The notes below the pieces were generated by a model that had not been told where the DNA came from, did not search any database, and saw only the letters and a list, made by a program, of their open reading frames with translations. Below are positions 1 through 11,017 of a DNA stretch of 64,000 bases, piece by piece (the first letter of the stretch is position 1; every line of letters begins with the position of its first letter). Origin of the DNA: Cunninghamia lanceolata (lineage: Eukaryota; Streptophyta; Pinopsida; Cupressales; Cupressaceae); assembly GCA_027924645.1 (NCBI GenBank), contig BSBN01001150.1, forward strand, positions 1 through 64,000, given 5' to 3'. The translations under genes and the position numbers were made by a program.

Positions 1-610
1 CCTCCATGAATGCCCAAACTCTAGAAAGAAATAAAAAAAATTCATAACACAAAAAATATAGGTTAACCATGTAGAGAAAAATGCATGGAAGGAAAAGATT
101 CCAACATATATGCACAAACACCACTAGAGATATTCGTAAAGGAAAATAAAATTTGCTTAAGGGTAACCTAGGCTAATTAATTAAATACACTAAGTTAAGC
201 ACAAATCAACCTAGATTAAATAATGCTAGTTGGGAATGATAAATTGGATAGTTGTAACAACTATTTTAGGAAAGTAAGTGCAAAGGGAGAAAAGTGCTTG
301 GCTCTATGATTGAAGAGAGAATGAAATCTAGTATGACATTAAAATCTAAATGCCTTAGGACAAAGAACAAAAGGTGACTTTCTATCGTTCATCTTGGAAT
401 CAAACTATTACGTTTGCTTTGTACAGGGTCAAGTTTGAGGATTATGGTTGAGTTTGCAATTATAGAAATATCCTTTCTTATGGATTTGATATGACATTTT
501 GTACAATTTTCTTCTCTTCTCACTAGAATGAACTTTTTTTTCTCTACTCCTTTTTATATATGAAGACTGGTGATACCTAGAAATATCTTGATAGGGTTGT
601 CAGTGTGTCA
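1..610. other. flank without recognisable gene
   Basis: A/T-rich sequence with no convincing reading frame, RNA gene or repeat structure. It lies downstream (on the minus strand) of the caulimovirid-like relic and may contain unrecognised decayed sequence of that element. Nothing can be assigned. Confidence 0.5.
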
Positions 611-1289
611 CTAGGGGACACATTCTCTTAGTTCAACCCATTGAGATTTGTGTAAACAATCAAAGAAAAGACTCTTATTTGCAAAGTGTTCACCCTTGCA
701 AATGTAGTAGGTAGGTTTCCATTTCTTGGAACCTTTTCTTTTCTTATCCCTTTTTCTAAAATATCCCTTTTTCTTGGGATACTTGCTGAATTTGTTCTTT
801 TTCTTCTTGTAGGATTTTTCTGGCTTATCACAATCATAATAAGAAGATTTTCCCTTTTCTGGGAACTGATTTGAAGGCATTATCTGGTAGCATACAGAAG
901 AGGATAGTAAAGGTTGTACCTTTTTTATCTCCTTCTTGGCTTTTCTTTCTTCACAGATTTCTTCATTGATCTGTGTAAGGAATTGAACTAACTGAGGAAA
1001 GGTTAGCTCTTTCATCTCAATATTTTCTATTACCAGATTCTCTAGAACTTTCTTGTGATAGAATTCTCCTATCACACTTCCAAAACTTTTCTACTGGTGG
1101 ATTGAGAAAGGAGACAGGAAGCACAAAGTCTCCACACCAATTTTGGAGTATATGACCAACATCAGGGTCAATAGGTTCTGCTTCGGCTGAGAACTGAAAG
1201 AATGGTGTGTTAGTCCACAATCCTGCATATGTTAGCTGTTGTTTGGCTATTAACATTTTGAAACAATCACAAAGAAAATCATTAGCCAT
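611..1289 (-). pseudogene. coat-protein-like segment with degenerate zinc knuckle
   Basis: Two overlapping minus-strand frames (1289-1017 and 1075-611) together read like a caulimovirid capsid C-terminal region. An aromatic-rich core is followed by a helix-forming Glu/Lys-rich stretch, a strongly basic Lys/Arg tract (KKKKNKFSKYPKKKGYF) and then YYICKGEHFANKS. The last matches the Cys-x2-Cys-x4-His-x4-Cys knuckle layout with the first and last cysteines changed to Tyr and Ser. A frameshift near 1070 separates the halves. The first half is in frame with the RNase H frame that ends at 1446, 52 codons upstream. A different nucleic-acid-binding protein is possible, but the basic tract plus knuckle is typical of this family. 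Confidence 0.55.
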
Positions 1290-1445
1290 TTGAAAGTTGT
1301 GAAGATTTCTTCTTTGAAATGGATTTGTACTCCATTCTCGACAACTTTCTTCATACCAGTGATGCTGCCTTATTCGGATTATCCGAACAATACCAGACGG
1401 GTTTTGCTTTTCTTTAGAAAGAACATGTTTTGAAGTGTGTCCTTC

Positions 1446-2876
1446 TCAAGACATGAAATCTGCAAAAATATTTTCAACTCTAGGAAGGTGAATGAAATCA
1501 AATTCATAAGTACCTAATAACTGTGCCCACCTAAGGAGTCTTCCTCTGACAACTTTATTTTTTGATTCTTTTCTAAAGAATCCACATAGATTTTGCAAAT
1601 CACTTTTTAAAAGAAATTGCTTGTCGGCAATAAACATTTGAAATGCTTGGAAAGTATTGACAACAGCAAGGATTTCTTTATGCGTACTGTGGTAGTCTAC
1701 TTCACTGTTCTTGAAGCTACCAGAGATATACCTAACAATCTCACCTTTGTCTTTGGGGTTGTGAGATGTTGTTTTCTGTTCATGGAGAACACCAACCCAT
1801 GCACCTTCACTAGCATCGGTTTCTACAATTTTGAAACCATTACCTGGCAATTTGAGAGGTGGAAGCTGTGAACATTTTTGTTTGATTCTTGAAATCAAAC
1901 TGTCATGCTTAGCCGTCCATGGTGGTGGCTTCTTTCCCAGAAGCTTCTTGAGCTCAATTCTATCTTCAGCAAGCTTATAATAGAATCCTACAATATAATT
2001 TACAAGGCCTAAAAAGCGTTGTAATTCTTTGACATTAGTAACAGCAAGATTGGAAATTTTGTTCAGGATATATGGTTGTGCCTCCATTCTCCCCCCCCCC
2101 GGAAGAAGCTTGATGCCAATAAAAATAATATGATTTTGAGCAAAGAAAGACTTGGTGGGATTAACAACAAGCCCATGATGTTGGCAAATAGAGAGGAATT
2201 GGTGGAGATGATTGAGGTGTTGGGGCATATCCTGGCTGAAGACAAGGATGTCATCAATATAGGGTTGGATAAACTTGGCATAAGGCCGGAATATAATATC
2301 CATTTTTTGCTAAAAAATGGAAGGAGCAGTTTTGATACCGAATGGAAGGACTGTCCATTCATAGAGGCCTTGTGGAACGGAAAATGTTGTTTTGTAAAAG
2401 TCGGCACTTTTGAGACCAATTTGCCAAAACCCTTTTGTGAGATCAAATTTGGAGTAAACATGGCTACCTTGAATGGTTTGCCAAATATGATCTTTACTGG
2501 GAAGAGGATGTCTATTATCAACTAGGCAATCATTTAACGACTTATAATTTACAACTAGTCATTTCTTAGGTAATTCCTTGCCATTCTCATCAACTTTTGG
2601 TACATACATTGCATGACATGAAAATGGTGATTCAGAAGTTTGGATTATGCCTAGCTTTTCTAGCTCTGCAACTTTTGTTCTACAAGTTAATGCTTTAGAT
2701 GAACTCATTAAAAAGTAATTAGCTTTCGCTTTAGGTATGAGTTCATTACCTTGAGGATCTCTTTTGAGAGGGAGATCACATGTCAGGTTCCTTTTCTGCT
2801 TCTTCAAGTCTTTTGTAAGCACTGTGGCAGCAAAGGCAGTTTTAATCTCTGTTAGAGATTCTTGACCTGCATCCAT
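1446..2876 (-). pseudogene. caulimovirid-like reverse transcriptase and RNase H
   Basis: Replicates the genome by reverse transcription in pararetroviruses. The 2876-2559 segment carries the N-terminal fingers (ESPFSCHAMYVPKVDENGK). The next segment holds the palm with FDLTKGFWQI. The 2303-1446 frame begins just before the catalytic box (PYIDDILVF, residues 14-22) and continues through thumb (QRFLGLVNYI) into RNase H (IVETDASEGAWVGVLHE, then HSTHKEILAVVNTF), ending at ENIFADFMS. All segments share one frame, interrupted by TGA at 2559-2561 and TAG at 2310-2312. The catalytic YIDD and the first RNase H aspartate are still readable, but the frame cannot give an intact enzyme. A run of ten C at 2091-2100 lies inside it. 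Confidence 0.85.
2091..2100. repeat. C10 homopolymer
   Basis: Ten consecutive cytosines (G run on the coding minus strand) inside the RT-RNase H frame, encoding glycines in LLPGGGR. The frame stays open across it, but such runs are prone to slippage or sequencing error. Confidence 0.9.
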
Positions 2877-3020
2877 TTGTTTGGCTAACCAAACTGCATT
2901 AACTGGTTTCTTTTTCTGTTCCTTTTCTAGCTTGGATGTATAAGCTAGATCTTGATAAAGCCTTGGAAGCTGGTATCTGTTCTGAATTATAATAAAATCA
3001 GAATCAATAGTAAATGGTTC

Positions 3021-3354
3021 CTATTGTTGTATAGCTTTGCTTCCTATTACACCATCATAGCCATCTACCTCATATTGAACAAATGTTAGAGTATCCATGA
3101 AACCATCAAATCCAATTTGGAATAGGAGCTTCACAGATAGCTGAACTACTTTCCTTTTCAGAATTACCAAAGGTGATGCTTGTGGTTCCTTCAATCCAGG
3201 CATCTCTGGGAAATGCATTATATCTGGCAATATTGAGGTCTACACCTGTATCAATTAGAAATGCTAGAGGGTAAGCCATTATACCTGGGAAATGGATTGT
3301 CAGGATCATTCCTAGACAAGCAGTAGTTTTTATGGTGCGCTTGTAGGCTTTCAT
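3021..3354 (-). pseudogene. caulimovirid-like aspartic protease
   Basis: Retropepsin-type protease that would cut the viral polyprotein. The 3354-3106 frame contains FLIDTGVDLNIARYNAFP, with the catalytic Asp-Thr-Gly at about 3252-3244. The second half, with YEVDGYDGVIGSKA (the flap/ILG-like part), lies in another frame (3230-3021), so a frameshift splits the domain. The latter frame then runs without a shift, past a stop at 3021, into the RT segment. Confidence 0.75.
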
Positions 3355-4680
3355 CTGTCCACTGCTAGAACCTTCTTCAAAAGGTATCCTAGGTTCTTGT
3401 TCTTCAACAGCTTGATGGATGAGAGGACTGTAGGGCTTTTCTTCACAATACAGTTGTTCTTCCCTTATAGATCCTTGTAAGGGTAACTATATAGATCCAA
3501 CTGAATTAAACTGGTTTACAAATTTATCAAGTTCAGGAGACTTTTCCATTTCTTCTGTAAGATAGAAATTCTCTGCATCATCTATTTCTGAGATTTCTGC
3601 CTGAGCTTGAGTAATCACCTTTTCAAGAAAGGCTTTGCGACTTCTTCTCCATATTCTTCTAGCCATGCTTCCTGGAGTAGGGGTGTCATTGATAGACCTT
3701 TGATCAGGAGATCCTGAAGATCTTTGAGCTGGAGAGCTGGGAGGCCAAGGTTCTCTTCTTTGTAATCGTTTATATCCATGTTGTTCTAGAATTTCAGCTT
3801 GTGATACAGATAAACCATATTGGAGAATAGGAGATCTCTGAACTAGAAGCTTAGGTGCCTTGCTTCTTGTTGAAGCAAAAAATACTTTCTAGCCTTAAGT
3901 TGTTCTAGCTTGTTGGTCAACTTCTTCTATGTTTCTTGACCCATGTCCATGTCATGGAGTCGAGATTCAGTTTGGACAATATCTTCAATTACCTTGTTCA
4001 ATTCTGCATGGGTGTCCCTTTGTAGCATTCTGCAGAAGAAGGAGACTTCTAAATCTTCATCAGAAGATTGAACTTCTTTGGTCAATCTGTTGCCAGATCC
4101 TTTTATCCTCAGCAAGGAGCATAGATTTCCTAAGGCACATATTAGTCCAGTTAAGCATTTTACTTTGGTTAGAACCTTGAAGGCTTTCAGCGACAGGAAA
4201 ATATATGGAGAGGCTAGAAATTAGCTTTGTAGGTACCGGTAGTGTCAAAAAGCATGAAATCCCTAAAGGGAGGAATAGCACCGGGTACTTGGCAAGGACC
4301 TACAGGAGTAGCTATGACTTTCTCATGGACTTCTTTAATGTCCTGTTCAGGTATTGTAACTTGCTTGGTTGAGAACATACGGAAATGGCTGATTCTGGGA
4401 GGATTAAAACAAAAGAGTAGTCTTCACACTTGTACATCCCATTGTCTAACTCAGAATATAGTTTATGGGAGCAAGAACTACTAGCAATTGGAGTTTTGGG
4501 GCTGCTAGGTTTAGCGATAGAGGGGATTTTAAACAAATCTTCAAAACCCTTACTCTTTCTGTTCTCATGGAAGGGCTGTTGCGTAAAGCAGGCAGGTTCC
4601 CGGATGAGAATCTGATTACTGCCTGATCATCTAATTCTTCAATTGAGATGCCTCTCAATTATGGCATTCATATGCTCTTA
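3355..4680 (-). pseudogene. N-terminal part of the pararetroviral relic, unassigned
   Basis: Short minus-strand frames, 4658-4446, 4536-4312, 4281-4060 and 4115-3927, read as consecutive pieces of a decayed polyprotein N-terminus upstream of the protease. The position is where movement-protein and virion-associated regions would be expected, and one piece (4115-3927) is Glu/Asp-rich and could form a helix. No diagnostic motif was recognised, so function is not assigned. Confidence 0.35.
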
Positions 4681-4734
4681 GAATGGTCCTGTAGATGTAA
4701 ATTCCTTCTAGTGCACTAATTGAAGTATTTGTAA

Positions 4735-5239
4735 TGTGAATTATATGCAAATAAAGCTCAAAGGATGATGAGATGTGTAAATGAATACATTTAATGCCTT
4801 TAAATACTCACACATAACATCAAATTTTGTAAAACATGTATCAATCAACTCAAGATGATAAAACAAAGGGCAATGGTTGGTCAAAATATGAATTTGAATT
4901 TTAACAAGGGCACGATCAACCCTGTGACCATAGAAATGACATAGGGTCCACGAATGGTTAAATTTAGATGGATAATTATTGTACTCAACCAGGTGTACAA
5001 ACAAGTGTAATCAATGCAAGGTTCAGTTATATATATTGGGGTATGTGCATACAAATATAAGGTGGGGGCTAAATATATAGGAGTATGTGTGTATAGGGAT
5101 GGGTAAAGGCTAGAGGAATGAGCACAACTTCACACAAGATTGGACCATAAATCAATATGTACATGTATTAATACATTCTCTCCAAATGGGCATAAAACTA
5201 AATGGGAAATGACATGGGTATACAAATTTAACCTTTACA
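4735..5239 (-). repeat. element A 3' LTR (edges approximate)
   Basis: About 500 bp aligned with 11,938-12,471. Shared blocks include CACATAACATCAAATTT, AATTTGAATTTTAA, AGAAATGAC, AAGTGTAAT and the AAAGGCTAG-GGAATGAG stretch, in the same order and orientation. The copies differ by frequent substitutions and small gaps. The outer boundary near 4735 is set only by where similarity fades. Confidence 0.65.
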
Positions 5240-6640
5240 TTTGATGTGCATGTGAATCCTAGAATGATAATGTTTCTCAAAATATATAGCACTCACAAGC
5301 ATGCATGAAAAGTAAATATCTAGACATCAAAGGATCTGAAAGGGGATCCATATATAGTAATGGACCTTGTAAGGGGTCATCATTTAAGTACGTCATTTGT
5401 CATATACTCTCCAATTCAACTTGCAAAACAGAGGAAACAAATTTCATGAATAACTTCCATAACATAGCTAGGAATACATGCAAATTGAATCTTATTGTCA
5501 ACAATCATAAAAGAGAGACAAAGAGAGAATAAATTCTTTATGTATGGAAAATGGTAATGATCCACCTTAGTTGTAAGTTAAATGGGTGACAAGGCACATG
5601 AATCATAAGGCATGTCATGTGCTAAAGATGAGTCTTTGTAGGCATCTATAATTATCTACAAAATTGAGCATGAGAGTGTTAGTAACAGAATATGCCCCTA
5701 TAATTGGTTGCATCTATAAGATCGAGGGAATTGTAGGAGAGGGGAAAATAGCACATGAAAAGTAAATGTAAGCATATAATAATGTAAAACAATAACTATA
5801 AATAATGCATCATGTATCAAGCATGTAAATGTCCCAAATGAAAAGCATGGTATGCTCATTGGTTGGAGATGATATCAAAGAATAATGATGTTGTCCTCAA
5901 CATGGGAAAATAAAGGATGGTGAGATGGGCCTTAGTGGCCAAAGGCACATTGTAAGTGCATAAGGTACTAGAATGGCATATGCCCCTAATGTGGTATCCA
6001 AGAGCATGAGTACACATTTGTATAGGTAAGGTGGTAAGTCCCTAACAGTGAGGAAGATGTTAGTTAATGGCATGTAGCTGATAATATGGGGAAGGTCTTG
6101 GTGTAACCCTTACTTATAACATGGTAAGGTCATGAAAGTACATAGTGTGATAGGGAAGGCATAACTTTTGATCCCCCAAAATGTGGTAAAGTAGGTTCTT
6201 ATGATGTGACTAGGTCATGGGAGCACAACAATGTAAGATGTAAGTGTAGAAGCTTATATTAAGGTAATGGCCCTTGCATGGGCCAGATAATGCAATAAGA
6301 TGCAAAGGTGTGTAATGTGGGAAAACATGATGCCCCCAATCTAAGATATAAAACAGTACGTGTGATGTGTAAGGGGAAGGCATGATGCCTCTCAATGTAG
6401 AGATGGGGCAATAATAGCATGAGATATAAGGGAGAAAGATAGATGCCCCTGATGTAACTCAAAAGATAACATAGGATCATAATCAATGTGTGAGCATGTT
6501 AATGGATAAGCATGAAGGTGCAAATGAATAATATGTGATGATGTCATAGTGAAGGCACGTGTATAAATCTAGTTGCCCCTAGATGGGAAGAATAACACAA
6601 TGAAGTTCATAAAGTAAAAGGGGTGTGATAAATATAACAA
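5240..6640 (-). repeat. element A 3' noncoding region with dispersed GCCCCT motif
   Basis: No coding region recognised. Between integrase and the 3' LTR a motif resembling ATGCCCCTAATGT recurs on the plus strand, with variants near 5692, 5981, 6329, 6387, 6450 and 6570. On the element's strand this reads like ATTAGGGGCAT. The surrounding unit (aaggcatgatgcc...atgtg) is too degenerate for a fixed period. Confidence 0.5.
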
Positions 6641-7110
6641 TTAGTGAATAATTGCCACCTACAATAGTGGTGAATAGTAATATTGTTTTAGGTGCATGAT
6701 GTCAACCAAATATTTTACTAATTTTCATTAGGAGGGATAGGTCGTATGCATCAATGTCATTCTAGGAAGTGATGATGAAAGGACCAATCCAGTTGGGTCA
6801 AAATTTGCCTCTTAATTCCTTTTTGTCATTTAGATTTGCATGAAGGACTAAATCTCCAAGTTTAAAATCTCATCAGATGATTCCATTGTTATATGTTTTT
6901 CTTAGTTGTCTGTCATATGCATATGTTGTCTAACATGCTTACTCGTCTCTTGTTATGTGTCTCAATCTCTTGTAAGTGATGTTCTTGATATGTATAATTA
7001 TTAGTAATGTCATAAAGATAAATATTTAATGACAAAATCTTAAGCATATGCTAGTATTGTATACCCATAACACAACGATAAGTTGTGTATGCCAATTGGT
7101 ATCATGTTTG

Positions 7111-7875
7111 TCAATTATTTTTTAAAAAAATTTCAATTGTTTTATTGGTGGCCTCAACTTGTCCATTGCATTGTGGATAATACAGTGACAAAATATTTTG
7201 GTGTATGTGAAGTTGTTCTAAGAATTTCTTTACCTCTTTATTTTTAAATAATGTAATGTTATTAGTCACAATGGTATATGGAAAACCAAATTTGGAAATA
7301 ATATTATCCATCATGAAATTAAAGATATCGATAGCCATGGTGGCCTTTAATGGTATTGATTTGACCCATTTCATAAGATAGTCGGTCATAATGATAAATG
7401 TATGTCCTTCATAAGAGGTTAGTGCAATATTTACCACCAAATCAAGCCCCCATGTAGAAAATGGCCATGGTGATGTGTAGGGTGAAGCTTGTGGGTAGGT
7501 ACATGTTTTCAATTGCTATGTTTTTGCATATAACATGTTTTGGGAGAAAATAATGTGAATATTTTTCTATTTTTCTCCAATAATAGCCCATTCGTAAGAT
7601 TTTATGTACATAGAGTTTTACACCAACATGCTCTCATATATGCACCTATGGGCCTCTTGAAGGGCAACAATCTTTTTAGTGTCATTAAGGCATTGAAGTA
7701 ATAAATCATTAAAGCCCCTTCTATAAAGGACTTGTGTAATCAATAAATATTTAGTAGTGGATTTATGGATGTGGATTCTATTATTCTTAGAACATTGGGG
7801 TAGGAATGCCCTTGAGCCTAGATATACATATGTGTCAGGAAACCAGTCCTTGTGAGTGCAACAACAACCATGCAA
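7111..7875 (-). pseudogene. element A integrase
   Basis: Inserts the element cDNA into the chromosome. The 7875-7618 frame holds the N-terminal region before the catalytic core (TQVLYRRGFNDLLLQCL, then EAHRCIYESMLV), corresponding to the zinc-binding segment of Ty3 integrases. The 7512-7111 frame holds the core: PWPFSTWGLDL, IMTDYLMKWV, then IVTNNITLF and YYPQCNGQVEATNK. The last is the conserved glutamate block. The position normally occupied by the second catalytic Asp (IVTDN) reads Asn, so even an intact frame would probably be inactive. Stops separate the two halves. Confidence 0.85.
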
Positions 7876-8100
7876 GATGTATCATGAATAGTGGGTTGCT
7901 TTAATCTATGTATAACCAAGATGAATTGAAGACTATTGTCTTCCAAACTTATTAAGGAAGTAGTAAAAGCCATAACATTGACCAATTGAATATCTTTTCA
8001 TGGGATAACATTAATGGTGTATGTATTAGAGACACAAGTAATTGCAATGCTAGCTCATGATATTGCATCAATTTTGCTTCCTCAACTTTTTAATCATTTG

Positions 8101-8289
8101 TTATTTGTCCAACCACAAGTTGGGAGTTGCCATGTATGTTGATAGATTTAACTTTGACAGATATGGTGGTCCATAACCTAGTGACCAATGCCTCATAATC
8201 GGCCACATTATTAGTACATGGAAAATCAAGTCAAAATGATAATGTATAAGGTCACCTAGAGGAGGTGTTAAATCACTTCCACCTTGCAT
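8101..8289 (-). pseudogene. element A second (archaeal-type) RNase H fragment
   Basis: The 62-codon frame begins QGGSDLTPPLGDLIHYHFDL and continues with WSLGYGPPYLSKLNLSTY before ending in PNLWLDK. This follows the layout of the extra RNase H found between the first RNase H and integrase of Tat-lineage Ty3 elements (GG-x-G...LTPP-G...then a Val-x-Gly-Asp-Ser region). Several core positions are changed. Its place between the RNase H (8387-8773) and integrase (7875-7111) supports the call. Confidence 0.65.
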
Positions 8290-8386
8290 CTAGAACTAAC
8301 AAAGAACATGGTCTAAGGGGAGGAGGTGTTAACATGGAAGATATCCTTGTTAGGAAATGATGTATGAGTAGAGCATGGTGTTGTAG

Positions 8387-9681
8387 CTAACTGATCGACA
8401 ATGGCTTGTCCTTTAATAAATTTTTTGAGATGAAGTTAAGATCAAACTCATAAAGTAACATCATCCATCTTAGAACATGAATCGAAAGATTGGATTTTGA
8501 CTTGTATTTTAAATGATCTTCTTTTATGATGATATGTGTCTTAGTGTGAATCATGTAATGTCTAATTCTTTGGTATGAGAAGACAACAACAAGACATAGT
8601 TTTTCCATATGCATATACCATGTCTTATTGTCCAATAAGGTACTACTAATGTGTTCTTTGCCATTTTCATCACTTTGAGGTAATAAAGTTCTAATAGTGT
8701 ATTTTATGGCTAATACATATAAAATAAATGGTTTACTATGGATCATGGGCATGAGAATTGAATGACTTGACAAGTATCAAGTTTCATGTCCTTGAATTCC
8801 TTTTGACAATATTCATTCCATGATTTGACATCTTTCTTTAAAAGTTTTGTGAATGACAATGTTTTATTCGCTAATTGGGATTTTAAGCATCCAATATCTT
8901 GGATTTTTCCTCAAACACTATGAAACTTTGAGATAGGTTGTTTGGAGGTGGCATGTTAACAACAACATTGATTTGTTTGGCATCCACCTCAATGCCTCTT
9001 TGAGATACAATGAATTCTAACAAATAACCACTATCAACTTTGAAGATGCATTTCTTGGGATTTAACCATTCTTTCTATTGGTGTAAGCATTCAAATATCC
9101 TCCTCAAGTCCTAAATTTGTTATGTTTATCACTTAGATTTGGCTAAGATATCATCCACATAGTCTTCTAATTCCTTATTCATAAGATCATGGAAGATCAA
9201 TGTCATGGACCTTTGATATGTATCTCTTACATTTTTCAACCCAGAAAGCATGAACACATAGCAAGATGTGTGCCAAGGGGTAGTAAAAGGAGTTTTGTGA
9301 TGTTTTTGGGGGCTAATCATCATTTGAGTGTAGCCCTAAATCCATTCATAAATGATAACAACTCGCAACTAGCAGTGGAGTCTATAATCATATTAATATT
9401 AGGAAAAAGAAAATCATCCTTAGGAGATTCTTCGTTGCAATCTCTAAAATAGTACAAATATGTATATGACCATTAGGTTTTGTAATGAGTACCATTTTAG
9501 ATATCCAAGGTGAATAATCAATTGGTCTCATAAGGTTTTCTAATTCTTCTTTAACCATTAAAGTAGCCTTAGAATGCATTTTCCTAGTAATCTTTTGCTT
9601 AATGCATTTTGCATCATGCTCTAAGGTAATGTTATGCATACCAATGTTAACTTCAATGCCTTCATGTCTTGATATGACCAA
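8387..9681 (-). pseudogene. element A reverse transcriptase and first RNase H
   Basis: Copies element RNA into DNA. The 9681-9388 frame gives the fingers (EELENLMRPIDYSPWISKMV, then ITKPNGHIHICT). The 9323-9129 frame gives palm motifs (TAF-like TPFTTPWHTSCYVFML, SGLKNVRDTYQR) and an intact catalytic YVDDIL. A further frame around 9060-8960 gives the thumb (NPKKCIFKVDSGYLL and SQRGIEVDAKQI). The 8773-8387 frame is RNase H, with SKPFILYVLA at the first strand and EKLCLVVVFSYQRIRHYM later. At least three stops or frameshifts separate these pieces, so the gene is dead. Confidence 0.85.
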
Positions 9682-10002
9682 GCAAAGATATCTCTGATTC
9701 TTTAAGTAGGATGGTCATGTTACATTGTTCATATTGACCTAGACAATCGCCTAACTTCAAGATCTTTTCTTTATCATTTGGGTCCCTCTCTATGTTATAT
9801 GTACCACCAGTTGTAAGTGTGTTATGATCTTCGATAATTAGTTGGGTAGGTAAATACTAAACTATTAGGATCACTATGTATGGAGCATTTTCCACAAAGT
9901 ATGAACAAACCTCAAACACACATGGGAAGTCTCTATCATGATAATACATAGTAAGACATCATATACCCCTAAGTATTAGGTTAATACTTCATTACAAAAG
10001 TG

Positions 10003-10230
10003 TCAAATAGAGGATTTGTGTCCATGCAACAATGGATGACTAAATTGGGATAGTCTAAATAGTAAAATAATGTCACTACTAATAGTGCATGAATAGATAA
10101 TTCCCTTAGTGTCATTTTTCTCAAGGATTTTAATAGGTTTGATAATGCCTTGTTGATTCAAACCCAAACTTTTTTCGTTAAAACCAAGCACTAGTAAGTT
10201 GTTGTATCCTTTGACATAATGACTAGCCAA
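10003..10230 (-). pseudogene. element A G-patch-like motif region
   Basis: A 75-codon minus-strand frame between protease and RT contains KSLGLNQQGIIKPIKIL. This matches the G-patch pattern (G-x-GLG-x3-QGI-x2-P-hydrophobic) and closely resembles GKGLGLREQGILEPIHV in element B. G-patches bind RNA or RNA-helicase partners in other proteins and follow the protease in betaretroviruses. The first glycine of the patch appears changed. Homology to the element B segment is the strongest support. Confidence 0.5.
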
Positions 10231-10624
10231 TTGCTCAAGATGAGGTAAACACTTTTCATAATATTATCTAGTTTTTGATGCATGAGAGATATCACCTTCA
10301 TTAGAATGAGTGTTCGTATGAGAATTTGAAGGTGATGTGGCATGTAAATTAGGATCTATGGGAAAATAAAAAGCCTGGACTTCATGATTTTCTTTTTTTC
10401 TAGGACTTGATGTTTCAAAATCTAATGTGCCCCAATCATCCTCAGGATTAGTGTGAGGCACAAGCAAATTAGGGATAGTTATTTGAGACCTTGTAGGAAT
10501 GATTATTCATGTTAGAGATATCAATATTTAACCTCTTTGACTAGTACTTGTCAAAAATTGTATGGTTATCATCAGTTGCCACTACACATTGCTTATCTTT
10601 TGATAAGTGAACTTAAGATTGTGA

Positions 10625-11017
10625 TCAAGTGTAGATGAGACAACACCCATTGCATGAATTTATGGACACACTAAAATTAATATCATATACAAATCTTTCA
10701 GGCATCACATGGAAAGTAGTTTGTAGGGTAATAGGCCCTAGAGTGATAGGCAAAGTAACATAACCAAGGGATTCTCGTATGATGTCAAATCCTTTAATGG
10801 TTACCTTTGATTTTAGGAGATTAGAGTAACTAACTTGGATCACATCTAGAAAATGTTTACTACATATATTCAATCCAGATCCCTTGTCTACCAGTGCACG
10901 TTTAACTCTGATATCTCCATATCTAACCACAATATATAATGGCCTATACTCATGAATCACATGTGGAGATGGTAACTCATGAATTGTAAAGGAGATTGGA
11001 GCATTATCTCGAAGCAT
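10625..11017 (-). pseudogene. element A aspartic protease
   Basis: A 130-codon frame with the retropepsin active-site region ALVDKGSGLNICS. The catalytic triad normally D-[ST]-G reads D-K-G, so the second residue is altered. Downstream TIKGFDIIRESLGYVTLPI is the equivalent of TIKAYDEEERTSKGIVVLPI in element B. The terminal ILLGRPWI-like motif is degraded to YDINFSVSINS. The frame stops soon after. Confidence 0.75.

Larger units (their letters stand above)
611..4680 (-). mobile_element. endogenous caulimovirid-like (pararetrovirus) relic
   Basis: A decayed pararetroviral block read on the minus strand. In reading order it has an unassigned N-terminal part (4680-3355), aspartic protease (around 3250), reverse transcriptase and RNase H (2876-1446), and a coat-protein-like segment with a lysine-rich stretch and zinc-knuckle remnant (1289-611). 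No integrase and no flanking LTRs are seen, which fits Caulimoviridae better than an LTR retrotransposon. From 3230 down to about 1070 one frame is maintained, broken by stops at 3021, 2559, 2310 and 1446; a frameshift lies between the DTG segment and 3230 and another near 1070. The block is non-functional. Its right end abuts the left LTR of the Ty3 element. Membership of a gymnosperm caulimovirid group is inference. Confidence 0.75.

Noticed and set aside
2063..2525. ORFs of about 150 codons on both strands (minus 2063-2521 and plus 2076-2525)
   Set aside because: They lie antisense or out of frame to the RT region, whose register carries the real motifs; they are shadows.
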